Notes: generated by a model from the letters alone, not told the origin. A stretch of 64,000 nucleotides of DNA from Dichetophora obliterata (GCA_963920525.1 OY986439.1:2177001-2241000), one strand, 5' to 3'; numbered from the stretch's first letter, positions 11,604 to 22,866 are shown. Program-made: numbers and translations.

Positions 11604-12673
11604 GTATAAAAATATTATACGTCTACACTTTCGAAACTATCAAAACTGTAGCTGCATTCCCGTGGTCGTGGTCGTGAGGCATTTCCTTATCGCGGCTCTA
11701 TTTTATTCATAAAACAAAAACACAAATTAGAACCAGCTCGATTTCTGGCTTTATTTCTGATTTCTGATTTTAAAATGCTGCCAAGTTTCAAGCATTTTTT
11801 ATCAAAACGAACATAGTTGGCAAATCTAAACAACTATTCATTTTCGCATTTTGACGTTTCATCGTATGCATACAAATGTGTTATCCTTTCGGTCCGTTTT
11901 TTATGTGAAACCTTTAACTCGTAGAGGTTACTTGTCTTGGGTGACCCCTAGTGAAATTTTCTGGGCGATATTTTTTTGGAAGGTTTTAACCTTTGACCTC
12001 CCTCCAAAGTTGACTTATAGGATCTTTCCGAAAAAGGGTCATATTGACCCATACTGGAAGGAGCTAGGGGGTTAAAGTGTTCTGAAAAAATATTCCCCGG
12101 AAAAGAATATCTTGCTTCCGCAGACAAGAGCCACCCTGAATAAAGTTTAACATATAATTTTTCATATTGTATAATTCCATTTTTGACCAAAAAAGTCAAA
12201 TTTAAAACCACTGTTAAAAATATTTGTGACGAAGTGGAGCAAATAGGGACTTTGGCTTTTGTTATTGATGTAAAATACTATCATTTGAGATTGGTTTAGT
12301 TCACTCTCGAGGCAATGACCCTCATTTTGTGTCATAGTGTTATACATAATCAATAAACGCTTCGATCCAAACTACATATATTGTTCTTAAATATCGGTAA
12401 GATGGTTTTGAAAACATTTTGAATAGAAATACACAAAATTCTTTCTTTATAGATACGAAAATTATGCAGTACGATTTTTTCCAATTGTTCCAAAATTCGG
12501 AAAACAAAGAAACAAACAAGTGACTGTCTTGTTTTATGACATAGTTTCTAATTATAGATTAGTTCATTCGACTTTAATTTATAATTCATATAGCACTGGA
12601 TTTAGGTATTCTAGGAAACTACACATTTTTAATATTCAAGAGGTAGGAATTCATGAATGTTGCCATTGAGCAC
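11604..12673. other. Non-coding stretch
   Basis: I found no domain or TIR pair here. A segment at 11900-12130 has runs such as GGTTTTAACCTTTGACCTCC and is less AT-rich than its surroundings, but its short open frames on both strands resemble no protein family I know. Confidence 0.5.
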
Positions 12674-13198
12674 TAGTGTGTCCCAAAACAAAATAATTAA
12701 GCTTTCTTTGAAAGCTTATGGGGTAAAGTATTTTTGAGATCTTTTCAGATTTTTTGGAAGAGTTTTTGAGGTCGCGGCTAATCGGAATTTTCCTAAAAGT
12801 CAGATTTTTCAAATTATAAGCATAGGTTGGTCAATAAAAGACATTTTCTAAGTCCTTGAGTCATCACATCAAAAGACAAATAAATGTCCAAACTTTACTT
12901 TAATGTACATAAATCAGAAGTTTGCCAATTTGTTTGGTCATTTGGGTGCCATATTTTTAATTTTTTGCATAAGAATTTTTTCAAAAAGCGCTTCATAACT
13001 TTTAAAAGTTCTATAAAATTAAAGAACGTAATGATGCAGTTTGAAATATAGTAAGATTCTTAGCAATTAAAAAACTTCTTGATTTTGCTCTTACCGTTCC
13101 AAAGTTATAGCTTTAAAGCTTTATAACAGTTGATTGAATCTCTAAATCGTTGATGGGTGCATCGACTACGAAATTGCTTAAAATATTATAAATATCAA

Positions 13199-13457
13199 CA
13201 TTGGCGTCGGAAGCGGGGGGACAAGGTGGGCAGTTGCCCCCCACTTTTTTAGCTAGATAAACAATTTAAAAGGAAAAGTTATTCAAAATATCAGTTTTTT
13301 TGCAACGATAATATTTTTGTATTATATATTTTCCTCTTCTTTCTCTCTTCTTCATGTTTCATGTGAAGAAATTTTGGTGAACTTTTTTTGCACCAATATT
13401 TGTACTGCCCCCCATTTGTACTGCCCCCCCAGATGAAATTCGCTTCCGACGCGCTTG
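13199..13457. mobile_element. hAT MITE, 259 bp, internal-deletion twin of the hAT at 30.6 kb
   Basis: Termini are CATTGGCGTCGGAAGC at the left and, complemented, CAAGCGCGTCGGAAGC at the right. Perfect 8-bp target duplications AATATCAA lie at 13191-13198 and 13458-13465. The first ~150 bp and last ~90 bp match the two ends of the 2.3-kb hAT at 30604-32891 almost base for base, including the G and C runs next to the termini. The middle of the longer element is absent, so this is a classical deletion derivative mobilised in trans. Confidence 0.92.
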
Positions 13458-13483
13458 AATATCAATAGATTTCATTAACAGTA

Positions 13484-14023
13484 TGGCGTTAGGGTTTGCC
13501 CTGGAGCAGCTTCCCGATGTAGTAAGAAAAATCATAGGTGACCCAAAAAAACTGACTTCATATTTTCGATAAACTGGAACAAAAATAAGAAAAAAATATT
13601 TTATTTAAAAAGAACAAAATATTAATTACATACACAAAAATCATAACATTTGTATGAGAGCCCTTTAAGAAGGGGTTGGAGGTGATCGATCCCAAAGAGA
13701 AAAATATTAATCTTGAAGAAGGGATGAGGTCAGTCATACATGTAGACACTCTCATATCCTCCCATAAAGGGAATTTAATTACATTATATAACATTTCTAT
13801 GGGAGCCCTTTAAGTAGGGGTCGAAAGGGATAGGTTCCAAAGAGAAAAATGTTGATCTTGAAAAAGGGATGGGGTCAGTCATACATATAGACACTCTCAT
13901 GTACTTCCTTAAAGGAAAAATATTGGTTTAATTACCATTAGGGCGTTGGGGTTTGTCCTTGAACCGCATTCCGATGTAGTAAGAAAACCTTAAGAGACCC
14001 GAAAAAACTCACTTCATATTTGA
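13484..14023. repeat. Direct repeats in the core of the 12.7-14.5 kb element
   Basis: Two nested repeat pairs are visible. A block with GATGTAGTAAGAAAA followed by GACCC and ACTTCATATTT occurs at about 13484-13563 and 13942-14023. Between them a ~125-bp unit beginning ACATTTSTATGRGAGCCCTTT and holding GGTCAGTCATACATRTAGAC occurs at about 13648 and 13790. Each pair is clearly related but diverged. Confidence 0.7.
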
Positions 14024-14712
14024 TTTTAGCACCCCCCAAAGCGCTAAATAAAGTCGTATAATCATATAATAAGTGTATAATCGAGATGAATTTTTTTTTA
14101 AATTGGTTAAAATTTCACCATATTGCAACTGCATCCTTACGTTTTTTAATTTTGATGGAATTTTTAAAAGTTATGAAGCGTTTTTTAACAAATTTACCGC
14201 AAATTTTACGAAAAGATTTACGAAAAGACCCCCAAATGACCAAAAAAACTGCAGAAACTTCTGATTTATGTACATTAAAGTACATTTGTCTTTAGAAATG
14301 ATGACTCAATGACTTGGAAAATGTCGAAAATTCTCCGAAAAACCTGATTTTTAGGGAAAATCTGATCAGCGCTCTAAACCTCTTCCAAAAAATCTGAAAA
14401 AAAATCTTAAAAATACTTTACCCTATAAGCTTTCAAACAAAGACTGAGCAACTATGAAATTAAAAAAAAATAATTTTGGGACACCCTACTGAGCACTAAT
14501 GAGCACTAATGAGAATTGTAACTGAATCGTTATCATCGAAGACTTTTGAAATTACTCAATTAGTGTGTGATAGAAATATTAAGAAAGCTCATTGATATCT
14601 AAAGTATTTTACAAAAGTTCAGATAACTAATTTTCAATGGGAAATCCATTAAAAAATGTAGAGTTACTAAGAAGGGAGTTAAAGAAGTTAAACTTCCTTA
14701 GATCAATTCTTA

Positions 14713-15049
14713 CACGGAGAAAACTGTTTGCTAAATTTGTATTGTGGTTAAGCAAAACTTGCGCTTGATTCTTAGCCACTTCAAAACTATGCTTAATTTC
14801 AGCAAAAACTCATCAAAATTTGCTATTTCAATTTATAATAACTTAGCAAATATTTGCTTGAATTTGCTTGATAATAACTTAGCAAAATTTTGCTTGAATT
14901 TACTCAAAATTTTACTTATCCTAAATACAAAAGGAGTGAATACAATTTAGCAATCTTTTTCTAAAATCACACCGTGATTGAGCAAAGTTTTGCTGATTTG
15001 CTTTTAAGCAAAACATTTGCTTGATTTAGGCAAATTAATTTTCTCCATG
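14713..15049. mobile_element. CAC..GAAA-type MITE, 337 bp, TA-flanked
   Basis: The left end CACGGAGAAAA and the right-end complement CATGGAGAAAA are flanked by TA (14711-14712 and 15050-15051). The interior repeats TTTGCTTGA and TTAGCAAA words many times. Its left ~90 bp align in order with the left end of the element at 57,981 (GCTAAATTTGTAT, ACTTGCG, TTCAAAAYTATGCT, TTTCAGC), so the two are members of one family. Confidence 0.75.
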
Positions 15050-15051
15050 TA

Positions 15052-15922
15052 CCAGTCCAGTTAATTCCACAGTATGTGAACCTCTTAACTTCGCAAATAT
15101 CAACTGACTGTCTAAAATTGACTGTCACAACTCAATGTTCACCCAAAAACCAAAAGTATGTGGCAAAACCAATTTCCGATTTTCGGTTGGAATTCTGGCA
15201 ATAAAGTATTATTTTATTCAACACTCGGTTTCACAATTTCTCCAAATACCCAAAAACCAATGAAGCATTCGAGAGAGATTTCTTTAAATAAGTAGTTTGC
15301 GGAAGTTGGAAAGATTCAAGTTGAAACACAAAATAGCGCTATACACCTCATCCCTCGACAATTTTATAAATCTGTCAATTTTTCACTACAATCGCTTTGT
15401 TGTCCAACTAAAGCTATTCCATGCAATTTAAACAAAACCAATACAAAACAAGTTTGTTTGTCTATCAGCAGCGGTCCTTACTTCGGTGTGCTCCTCAAAA
15501 TGATTGCGACTGCATTCGAAGGTAAATAAAAGTTAAAACCAACGAACATCTTCTCATTACCGCAAACATTTTCAAATGACCACTGCTGGCAGCGGTAGTG
15601 ATAAAAGTAGTGGAAGTGGCAGTGAAGAAGAGGTACAGGTAGAATTAGTTGTGCCACAAAAGCGACAGCAGTAAATTTAAAATTGTTGAAAGGTTCTTAA
15701 ATGGACTCCAACTACAAAACGATACGATGCAATGCGGTGCGGTGCGGAACAACAACGACACGTAGGCAAACTGACTGTGGAAGAGCTGGATGGACAGACG
15801 AATAGTCAGATGGCTGCTCGATAGGGCTTTCGCTCGCTCGTTCGTTGCTATACAAAGTGACAGCTTAAAACTGTGGTCAGAGACGGAAAACTTGCAACAA
15901 ACAAAAACGGCAACTAGATTGT
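15052..15922. other. Upstream flank of a transcribed-looking island
   Basis: AT-rich at first, becoming GC-richer from about 15480. A 32-codon open frame at 15576-15674 encodes a Gly/Ser/Glu-rich peptide ending in KRQQ; it could be an upstream open frame or chance. GCTCGCTCGTTCGTTGC near 15830 is the kind of low-complexity sequence common near fly promoters. No domain is recognisable. Confidence 0.35.
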
Positions 15923-15960
15923 TATATAAACACACCAAAGACAGTTTGTGTTGAGCATGA
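15923..15960 (+). promoter_or_regulatory. Candidate core promoter (TATA box)
   Basis: TATATAAA at 15923-15930 is followed 18-25 bases later by ACAGTTT, a partial match to the fly initiator TCAGTY. No clear downstream promoter element is seen. TATA-like strings are common in AT-rich DNA; what raises this one is its place at the start of a GC-richer island that ends in a strong splice donor. Confidence 0.25.
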
Positions 15961-16117
15961 GGACAAGGATAAGAATGACAACGAGATCGAGGACACCGCA
16001 GCAAAGGACGACAACAACGCAGAACCGACAGCGACTGCAGTGGAAGGGATCACAAATCATTCGATTGGACATTCACGTCGCATTTAGTGCGCAAAGTTTT
16101 TCTCCTCGCTGCTTTAG

Positions 16118-16227
16118 ATGAGTAAAGAAATCATTTCATGCCGTTTGTGGGATTCTTTGCCACAATTTCGCTCCATTTCTACAAGCAACTATGTGGTACC
16201 TGAGCTCAAGCAGCAGCAGCAGCAGCA
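16118..16227 (+). CDS. Candidate 5' coding exon, poly-Gln at its 3' edge
   Basis: An ATG at 16118 (context TTTAGATGAG) opens a frame reading MSKEIISCRLWDSLPQF and onward through ISTSNYVVPELK to a run of glutamines. The CAG run is cut by GTAAGT at 16228-16233, a full match to the donor consensus. If spliced there, the exon supplies 36 codons plus two bases; if not, TAA follows at once (37 residues). A second short frame, 54 codons rich in Arg and Thr, lies just upstream (15957-16121) and overlaps the start. I do not recognise the protein. The exon would be the first coding exon of an intron-rich gene running to the right, but no matching downstream exon was found. It could equally be a 5' UTR with short upstream frames. 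Confidence 0.28.
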
Positions 16228-16233
16228 GTAAGT

Positions 16234-18364
16234 AAAACAATATTCAGCAATTCGAACAATAGATCTGTGTATGTTGTACCCCAAAGTGACAGAAACACCG
16301 ACATATCCGAGCTTTAGGTTGAGCGCTGTGGCATGTTTCTGGTTTGTGGCGTTTTCTTTCTTCCTCTTGCACTCTTTTTTCTTCCATCTTTCTTTGTCTC
16401 GTAGTATTGACCATGTTACTCGATCTCTGTGCATTTACATTCTTTTGGAAATGGTAAAACGAATACAATGAATAACCTGGCTGGCTGGTTGGTTGGATAC
16501 CTTTGCGAGCCGAAAAGAGCAAATGTACTTACATTTGGAACGGACTCTATTTCAGATGACACTTGAATCCGCATGCAAAACACACAATGAAGGTATTTTA
16601 TTTATGTCTTGCACTGCTTTTGGCCAAACCACCGTCCTACCTGCCTGTCCTGGCCAACAACGCAGAGTCGACTGCTGTGTTTCGCTGAAAATGTGAGAAT
16701 GAGTTAATAATGATGTGTGCGACAAAGATTTCGTTAGTCCGACAGTATTTTATGCCACATTGCTGGTGAATATCTATTAAACTGTTTAGCTGTCAAATAA
16801 GGCATTTTAATGAACAACTGCAGGCATATCTTAAGTCCTAATGTATGTCGTGGCAGACACCTCATGATGAGGACACAACGAGTATACAATTGCATTTTGT
16901 GATTAAGGATTCCGATTCCATATACTCCCCCAACACTCAGTTATCTGCCTCTGCCTTCAGATAATGCATTTGTGGTCCTAAGGGTAGCCCGGTGGGAATA
17001 CTTATCTATCCAATCCATCCATTCAGTTGCAGTGTTAGCATTTGTTATGTACTGCTTTTGTCAAATGCAAGTAGATTACGTGCATCATAAAATTAGGTAA
17101 TAATAAAATTTCGAATCTCATCCTGTCCACCCCGTAGCATGGGGTGCGTAATTTTCCGTTATTAGCCTAAGGGATTCCGTTGAGTTTCTATCCTACAAGA
17201 CAGAGAACTACGAAATGCATTCGTTATTGTTAAACAAACATACAAACTGCTTGCTGCTCACTTGGTGGTGGTGGTGGTGGTGGTGGTGGTTTGTAACACC
17301 CTCGAAAGGATGGTCGGCATCTCCAGCCAGGAAAGAGCAGCTATCGCTGCTCTTATACATGTAACTTGTCTGCGCTAAGTGTCGAGAGATTTTTAAATTA
17401 GTTTTATTATCATTAAAAATGTGCGAAAGAAAAGATGAGTTGGAATTCCTTATCGCACCATGAAGAATGGTAAGCGTGCCACTTGCTATGTTCCAGACGC
17501 ACAGCTAGTTGTTCTTATGTTCCTGTGTCGTTGCCACACCCTCCCTCCCTGCCTTCCACAGCGTACGAGGTCTTTTGATAAGTTCTACTACACGCTATTC
17601 TGACTTTAATTTGTGGAATGCATTGTAATTAAAACGGTGCAAAGGTTGTTGTTATTGTTGTTGTTGTTGCTCTTGCTGTCTCTGCTATTGCGCAACTAAT
17701 TAAAATGTATGGCAACGGTGGCAAATGAAACAAGAGAATGAAATTTTGCGCTATATCGTACAGCTGAGTGGGGTCTGAAAATAAAAACTAAACGAGAGTT
17801 TGAGATAAGAAATAATTTATGTGAAATAAAATCACTTTTTTAGGTGATTCTAGTAGACGTGAGATGTTGATAATACAGTATTGAGTATTTCTATAAAGTT
17901 TTAAAAAAGCCGACACTCAGATATCTATTCGTTTTAGAGTTAATGTGTACAATGTTGCAATGGTTCCGCCGCACACATTGAGAATATTTCTAAATTTTTT
18001 TTACTTCTGTTGCTCCTCGGCTTTTCAATAGTCTTGCATTTGAAATCAGAGATCTTCATGTTTAATCCATTTTTCTCAAAAGGGTCGAATTATAGCTTTT
18101 AGACCATGATTACAGAGATATTGACACATAATTAGCTATTGCTGTCTAACTCCACCGTACTTTTATTAACTTTTTGCTCTCAAATAGGTCTCAAAAAAAT
18201 CTTTAAAAAATTCCTTCATGTAAATTTTTACGAATTAGTTTTTTATTTATTATTATTATTTCATGCATCATTTATTTATTATTAAAGCGAAGCTTTTTAC
18301 GCCTCGTTTTGTGATTTGCTTGAGTGAAATTTTAAAAACGCCACTTTTTTCCATACACCTTTTT
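16234..18364. other. Non-coding, GC-richer then AT-rich; microsatellites
   Basis: Unique-looking sequence with the composition of a fly intron. It holds (GGT)9 at 17264-17290 and GTTGTTGTTATTGTTG-type runs near 17650. Short open frames at 16189-16700 on both strands show no family resemblance. There are no TIRs, tRNAs or LINE motifs. Confidence 0.45.
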
Positions 18365-18439
18365 TTAGAATTGTTGTTGCTATTTGCTTGCGTCAATTAT
18401 AACAAGAGAATATAAAATTAAAAACATTTCTATGACATC

Positions 18440-18510
18440 AATTAGAATCGAACCCGCACCCTTGCTATTGATAGTTCAGCACGCTACTGCAACCACCTTC
18501 GTTACGTTAA
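18440..18510 (-). repeat. tRNA-like sequence, degenerate
   Basis: On the minus strand, GGTTGCAGTAGCG resembles an A box, and GCGGGTTCGATTC, about 35 bases later, is a good B box. The spacing suits a tRNA, but I could not build paired stems, so this is probably the head of a tRNA-derived SINE or a decayed tRNA. Confidence 0.4.
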
Positions 18511-18555
18511 GTGGTTCATTCAATATTAAGTATGCAGTAATTGACAAGAATATGT

Positions 18556-18905
18556 TAAAAGGATTGTGCATTAGCTATGCTACATATTCTATTGTGAATG
18601 CGTGAAGCTATGATGAGGCAGATCTTAATAATCGTTCAAAAGGATTGTGCATTAGCTATCCAAACAACAAAATTAGCAAGGCTTCATTGAACTAGGTGAA
18701 AAATATCACTAAATGCCAATTGCTTTAGGTGGAGATTTTAATTGCGATAAATGTTCACAGGCACTTAAACAATTCCTTTATGATAAATTTAATTTACAAA
18801 TGATAAGCGATTCAAATATTTTTACAAAACAAAATAAGGGCACCTAGTAATGTAATATTTGCTAGAAATATCTATGACACTACATCTATATAATATACGT
18901 TTGAT
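18556..18905 (+). pseudogene. Retroelement-type endonuclease (exo/endo/phosphatase fold) fossil
   Basis: At 18715 a frame reads PIALGGDFNCDK, then FLYDKFNLQMISDSNIF. After a stop and frameshift it continues as VIFARNIYDTTSI. The GDFN motif followed by a leucine-rich spacer and ...VIFAR is the catalytic core of the endonuclease found in LINEs and in some Helitron-associated proteins. The upstream frame YPNNKISKASLN fits the preceding conserved region. The 22-bp word AAAGGATTGTGCATTAGCTA with its flanks appears twice (18556 and 18637), as if a short segment was duplicated. The fragment is too short to choose between LINE and Helitron origins. Confidence 0.6.
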
Positions 18906-19941
18906 TTTTTAGATATTAAAAACAAAAATATATACATATAATAAAACTGTAAAAAAAAATCTGTACATTGAATATTTTTTCACTGAATTTACTCCAAAAG
19001 TTCAATTAAGTTCAACTTTTAATCTGTTTTTAAAAAAGGTCCAAAAATGGTCTTTCTTCCAAAAAATGGTGCAAAAGTTGTTTTTGTTGTAAAAATAATA
19101 CAAACCGAAAATTGCAATTTTTATACTCTTTGATATGACGTATCACTTTTATGCAATAACTATTTCAGTTTGACACAAAATTTGCTTTTCTATTTCTTTT
19201 AAAAAATGCAATGGTACCCTTTTATTTTTTTGACGAATTTAATTATTTTTTTAATGTTGATTTTATAATTTTTAAAAAATGCTTTGCCCTTAAGAGTAAT
19301 TTCTGAGACCCACCCCTCCTATTTTTTCTAAGCATTTTTTTCTTACTTTTTTAAAAATATTTTCTTATTCAAAGCCAGTGTTAATCCAATCTTAAGAAAC
19401 ACAGGGAATGTGCGGTTTTTGCTTATATATGGTTATTTCATCGAAAAAGTTATCGTGAATTCTATATTCTATTGCAAATTTTGAAAATCTTTTAAAAAAG
19501 TTTATTTTGTTTCTGAAAAAAATGCAAAATTTGCAAAATACAATAGCTAGCTTGCGTTAGGGACCTACGTTTATAGTAATAAATGTAGATAAATCTGTTC
19601 CAGTAGTTAGCATAAATTGTACCATATTTCGTAGTGCTTGCCAATGCACGTAAGATTTTTTTAACTGCAAGGTGAAAACTTTTTTTATATGGTTTGTGTT
19701 TAAATATGGTTTATCATTTGCTTCGTTTTTAGTATTTGTATTAAAATTAACTGCTAAGAGATGGAACTGTAAACATAACTTTGAAAACACAATCAATTTT
19801 TTAAGTCATGTTGAGAGCACAACGCTATCAGCCTGGATATGTTAAGACGAGAGTGGAAATTTTCCGTAAGAAAATTAAATTTAGATATTTAAAAATGTGC
19901 AACTATTTTTGTTTTAAAAATAAGCTAGGCTGAACAAACAT
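18906..19941. other. AT-rich stretch, nothing recognised
   Basis: A/T-rich with T-runs and short direct words (AAAAATGGTC, TTGCAAAAT). Neither strand shows a domain, TIR pair or RNA gene that I can support. Confidence 0.55.
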
Positions 19942-19943
19942 TA

Positions 19944-20331
19944 GGGGTATTCACGTGTTGTTGCTTATTGCAAGAGTGTGAAAATATATCAATATTGCAA
20001 CTTAATTATGCAATAAAAATTATGTGTCGAATGAACAGTAAGTATATTGCCACCTCATTTCAAAATCACAAAAATTTGTTAGAATCAACGTACAAGCTTA
20101 AGCTTTTTAAAGTTTTACCCAGATGGCAACTGTGTTTGAGACAACCAAAACATGAACCAGCTGTTTAACATCACTGATTGTGCGTTTTCGCAATAGGTTT
20201 GGGCAGTGCGCAATTCAAGAAGAGTTGGAAAATTGCTTCTAATGTGTTTGTTGTTGGAGTGATGGGAAAGTTCGCAATCTTGTATTTCCGCAGCATCGCA
20301 ACTGCGTTTCGCATCAACCCGTGAATACCCC
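19944..20331. mobile_element. TA-flanked MITE with GGGGTATTCACG ends
   Basis: The left end GGGGTATTCACGTGTTGTTG and the right-end complement GGGGTATTCACGGGTTGATG are flanked by TA (19942-19943 and 20332-20333). It is 388 bp and non-coding. The GGG..TTCAC start is shared in looser form with MITEs at 27643 and 30954, which suggests one mobilising transposase type. Confidence 0.78.
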
Positions 20332-20333
20332 TA

Positions 20334-20551
20334 TTACTTTTTGCAGTGTGTTTTAAATTAAGTTAACATAACTTTCAAGTAATTTTAACTACACGGTAAG
20401 ACGTTCACATTTTATGCTACGTTTACATTGAATTCCAATAGGCATTTAGAGTATTCAACATGATTATTTATTTTCTTTCTATGTACTAACTCACTTATGA
20501 AAATTTAGTTTATTCAATTTAACGCTATTAATTTTATACAACCAAAATGCA
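20334..20551. other. AT-rich spacer
   Basis: Contains CTACACGGTAAGACG at 20389, which resembles the CAC..GAAA-type termini seen elsewhere in the window, but I could not pair it with a partner end. Confidence 0.35.
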
Positions 20552-21170
20552 GTGCACACTGTTAAAAATGTTTAATCTAAACTTTGGATTAAAGAAATTT
20601 TTAATCCAAAAAGTACCTACTATTTTTAATCCCAACGATAGTTTAATTTATTTTAATCTAATAAAATTTTAAGTTTTAGACTATTTTTGAAATACGAATT
20701 TACATTAAGATTATGTATAAAGAAATTTTTAAAAAAAAGTTTTAAAAAATTTTTAAATAAAAACTAAAGTTTAATCTTAATTTAAATGTATAAATAAAAT
20801 AATTATTAAATTATTAAATAAATAAATTAATATACTTTTTTTTGTCCGAGCTGGGTCTCGAACCCACATTTCCGTAAGCTTACTTGCATTCATAATGATG
20901 CAAAATAAGCGCAACTTTGTTGACAACTGAGTTGGACGAGTTGATAAGACATTAAGGTTTTGTATGAACAAATTGTTAAAAACGTTTAAACAAATTTTTG
21001 AATGAAGAGATAATTTTTTTAAAAATCTTAGGGTTCTCGGTTAAACTAAGTTTAAATCAAGAAATAAGTTTTTCAGTAAATATTAACAAAAGTTTAAACT
21101 AAGGCTAACCGCTCAATATTCATTGGTTAAACTTATTTTAACTTAACGTTCGATTTTCACAAATTATTTG

Positions 21171-22412
21171 TTTACTTCATTTATAAAATAAATAAAAATA
21201 AACTGGCCATTTTAGCCCTTGGAAGGACTTTGACCTAGCTTCTATTGATCAATTGTGGTTGTGCGTGTTACTAATTTTTGATCACAAATGATCGAGAACT
21301 AGACCTACGCGCTTTATGCCGACTCCGAACGGCTTATGTTTTCAAGAAGCTTTACATGGCAATTTTTACTCTCTGAGGTTTGCCATTGTCTGCAAAGAGG
21401 TGACGACCGAACAGAAAAATTAATTCAATTGAAAAAACTTTCTGTATGAGCTGGAATTGAACCCGTGCTACCGCGGTTCTGTTGTATTTAACGTCCGTGG
21501 TCTCCGTGCTTTCCGCAAGGAGAAGAGAGACCAAAGACGGGGAGCTAAAGAAAAGATTTTATTGTTAAATTATACTAGCGTTAGCTAGAGTCTTTTATTG
21601 TATTTTTAGGTTTACTTAATAAGGCCCGCTGTCTAGGCGAGGCTGCGATCTTAGTAAGTTGATTCTAATTAGCTGTCAGTTTCTGGTCGACCGCGGGGTT
21701 AATAAAGGAAAGTCCTCACTTTCCAATGATGGCCAAAATTTCCAACCATTCCAATAATTTCCAATAAGTGGAAATTATTTACCAATACATAATTAAAAAA
21801 AATGCCTACTCAATATGTAAAAGTAAATTTACATATTGTCATTTTACTTTCCCCTTAGCGGTACGCGATCACGCACACTTTGCATGCTAGGGTAGGTAAA
21901 TGAACGGCTTTATGCTGACCGTGCAAGCTGATGCCGATGCACCCAACAGTGCAATGTCTTGGTTTTGTTGCCGCCGACGTTGTAGCCAGAAACACTTGAC
22001 AACTAAAAGCAAAACATTGGTTTTGTTTGTTCGGTAATTTAAGCGTGTGCGCTTAAATTAGGTCAGTCTTTTTATTTTCATGAACGCCGGCAATTTGAGT
22101 CACCGTACTCAAATTGGATCTCGGTCGTTAGTTCATAATAATAAACAAAAGGTTGTTTGTTATTTATGCGCTTGTACTAAGAAATCTGCTATACGGTGAC
22201 GTATAGATTAAACAGATTTTTTGTACCGCATTCTAAAAAGTATTATGTTCTATATTGGTTTTTTGGTTAATTGTTTTTAGGAACATCGTGTGAGGTCGGG
22301 GTGTACAAAGTGTACAGGCGAATGTTGTGGGATACAACAGTTCTTTAGCTTAAGGGCCACGCACTCTACCCACTAGGCTACGGCCGCCACTTTACTTCAT
22401 TTATAAAATAAA
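21171..22412 (-). mobile_element. tRNA-derived SINE with 22-bp target duplication, split by a solo LTR
   Basis: A 22-bp direct repeat starting TTTACTTCATTTATAAAA lies at 21171-21192 and 22391-22412. Between them, once the LTR is removed, is a ~335-bp sequence that aligns along its whole length with the copy at 63627-63940. On the minus strand the head (22390 to 22340, continuing at 21479) is tRNA-like: GCCGTAGCCTAGTGGGTAGA gives an A box and CACGGGTTCAATTCC a B box. The body runs to GGGCTAAAATGGCC at 21205. A long target duplication and a tRNA head are the marks of LINE-mobilised SINEs. Confidence 0.88.
21480..22339. mobile_element. Solo LTR of an LTR retrotransposon, 860 bp
   Basis: The insert begins TGTTGTAT and ends ATACAACA, the TG...CA form of LTR termini. 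It is flanked by the 4-bp direct repeat GTTC (21476-21479 and 22340-22343). Its removal restores the SINE, confirming both edges. Composition is clearly less AT-rich than the surroundings. No internal gag/pol region exists, so it arose by LTR-LTR recombination. A tg-TTGTAT/ATACAA-ca end with a 4- to 5-bp duplication would suit the BEL/Pao or Gypsy groups; I cannot choose. Orientation is not determined. Confidence 0.82.
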
Positions 22413-22800
22413 ATAAATTCACACTCAGCAAAGCTGTAATTGCTAAGGACGGTTTCGGTCTTCTTTCCGTTATAAATTTTTGCTAGGCGCAGCGACGATT
22501 TGTTGATTTTTGCTAACAAAAATTAAATTTTCTTAATGGAAAAATCGCAGGTTCTTCTTTTACTTGTTTCGTTTTTTTTTTTTTTATTGAGACTTCAGAT
22601 TTTACATATATATATTTGAATTTTAATGACGTTTAATGGTCCATATCAATAAACACAAAAACGCTGGTCACTTAACCAAGCACTGGTTAAATTTAATCTA
22701 CGATTAACTAAACTCTTGTTAACTGGGGTTTAAACCAGCACTGAAAAATTGGGCCTTAATGTAAAAAAGAAAAAAAATAATAAAAAAACCTTGTTATCAA

Positions 22801-22866
22801 CTGCGATAGACGAGTGGGTAGGATTTCGGATCGGCAGACGAGAGCACTTGGGTTCAAATAAGGAAA
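22801..22866 (+). repeat. tRNA-like sequence inside T1
   Basis: GATAGACGAGTGGGTAGGA resembles an A box and CTTGGGTTCAAATAAGG a B box at normal tRNA spacing. Stems are imperfect. The equivalent lies in T2 on the minus strand at 27088-27150, so it is a component of the element family rather than a chance match. Confidence 0.5.

Larger units (their letters stand above)
12676..14486. mobile_element. Long-arm TIR element, 1.8 kb, TA-flanked
   Basis: The left end GTGTGTCCCAAAA and the right end, complement GGGTGTCCCAAAA, lie beside TA at 12674-12675 and 14487-14488. The similarity continues inward for roughly 400-500 bp on each side. Shared blocks include GAAAGCTTATRGGGTAAAGT, TTTTTTGGAAGAG, ACTTTAATGTACATAAATCA and CGCTTCATAACTTTTAAAA. 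The arms differ by substitutions and indels, so this is an old inverted repeat. The centre holds direct repeats (13484-14023), and a hAT MITE sits in the left half. No transposase was recognised. Confidence 0.75.

Noticed and set aside
15645..16004. 119-codon open frame on the minus strand
   Set aside because: Ser/Leu-rich shadow of the GC-richer island; it runs opposite to the TATA/ATG/donor arrangement and resembles nothing known.
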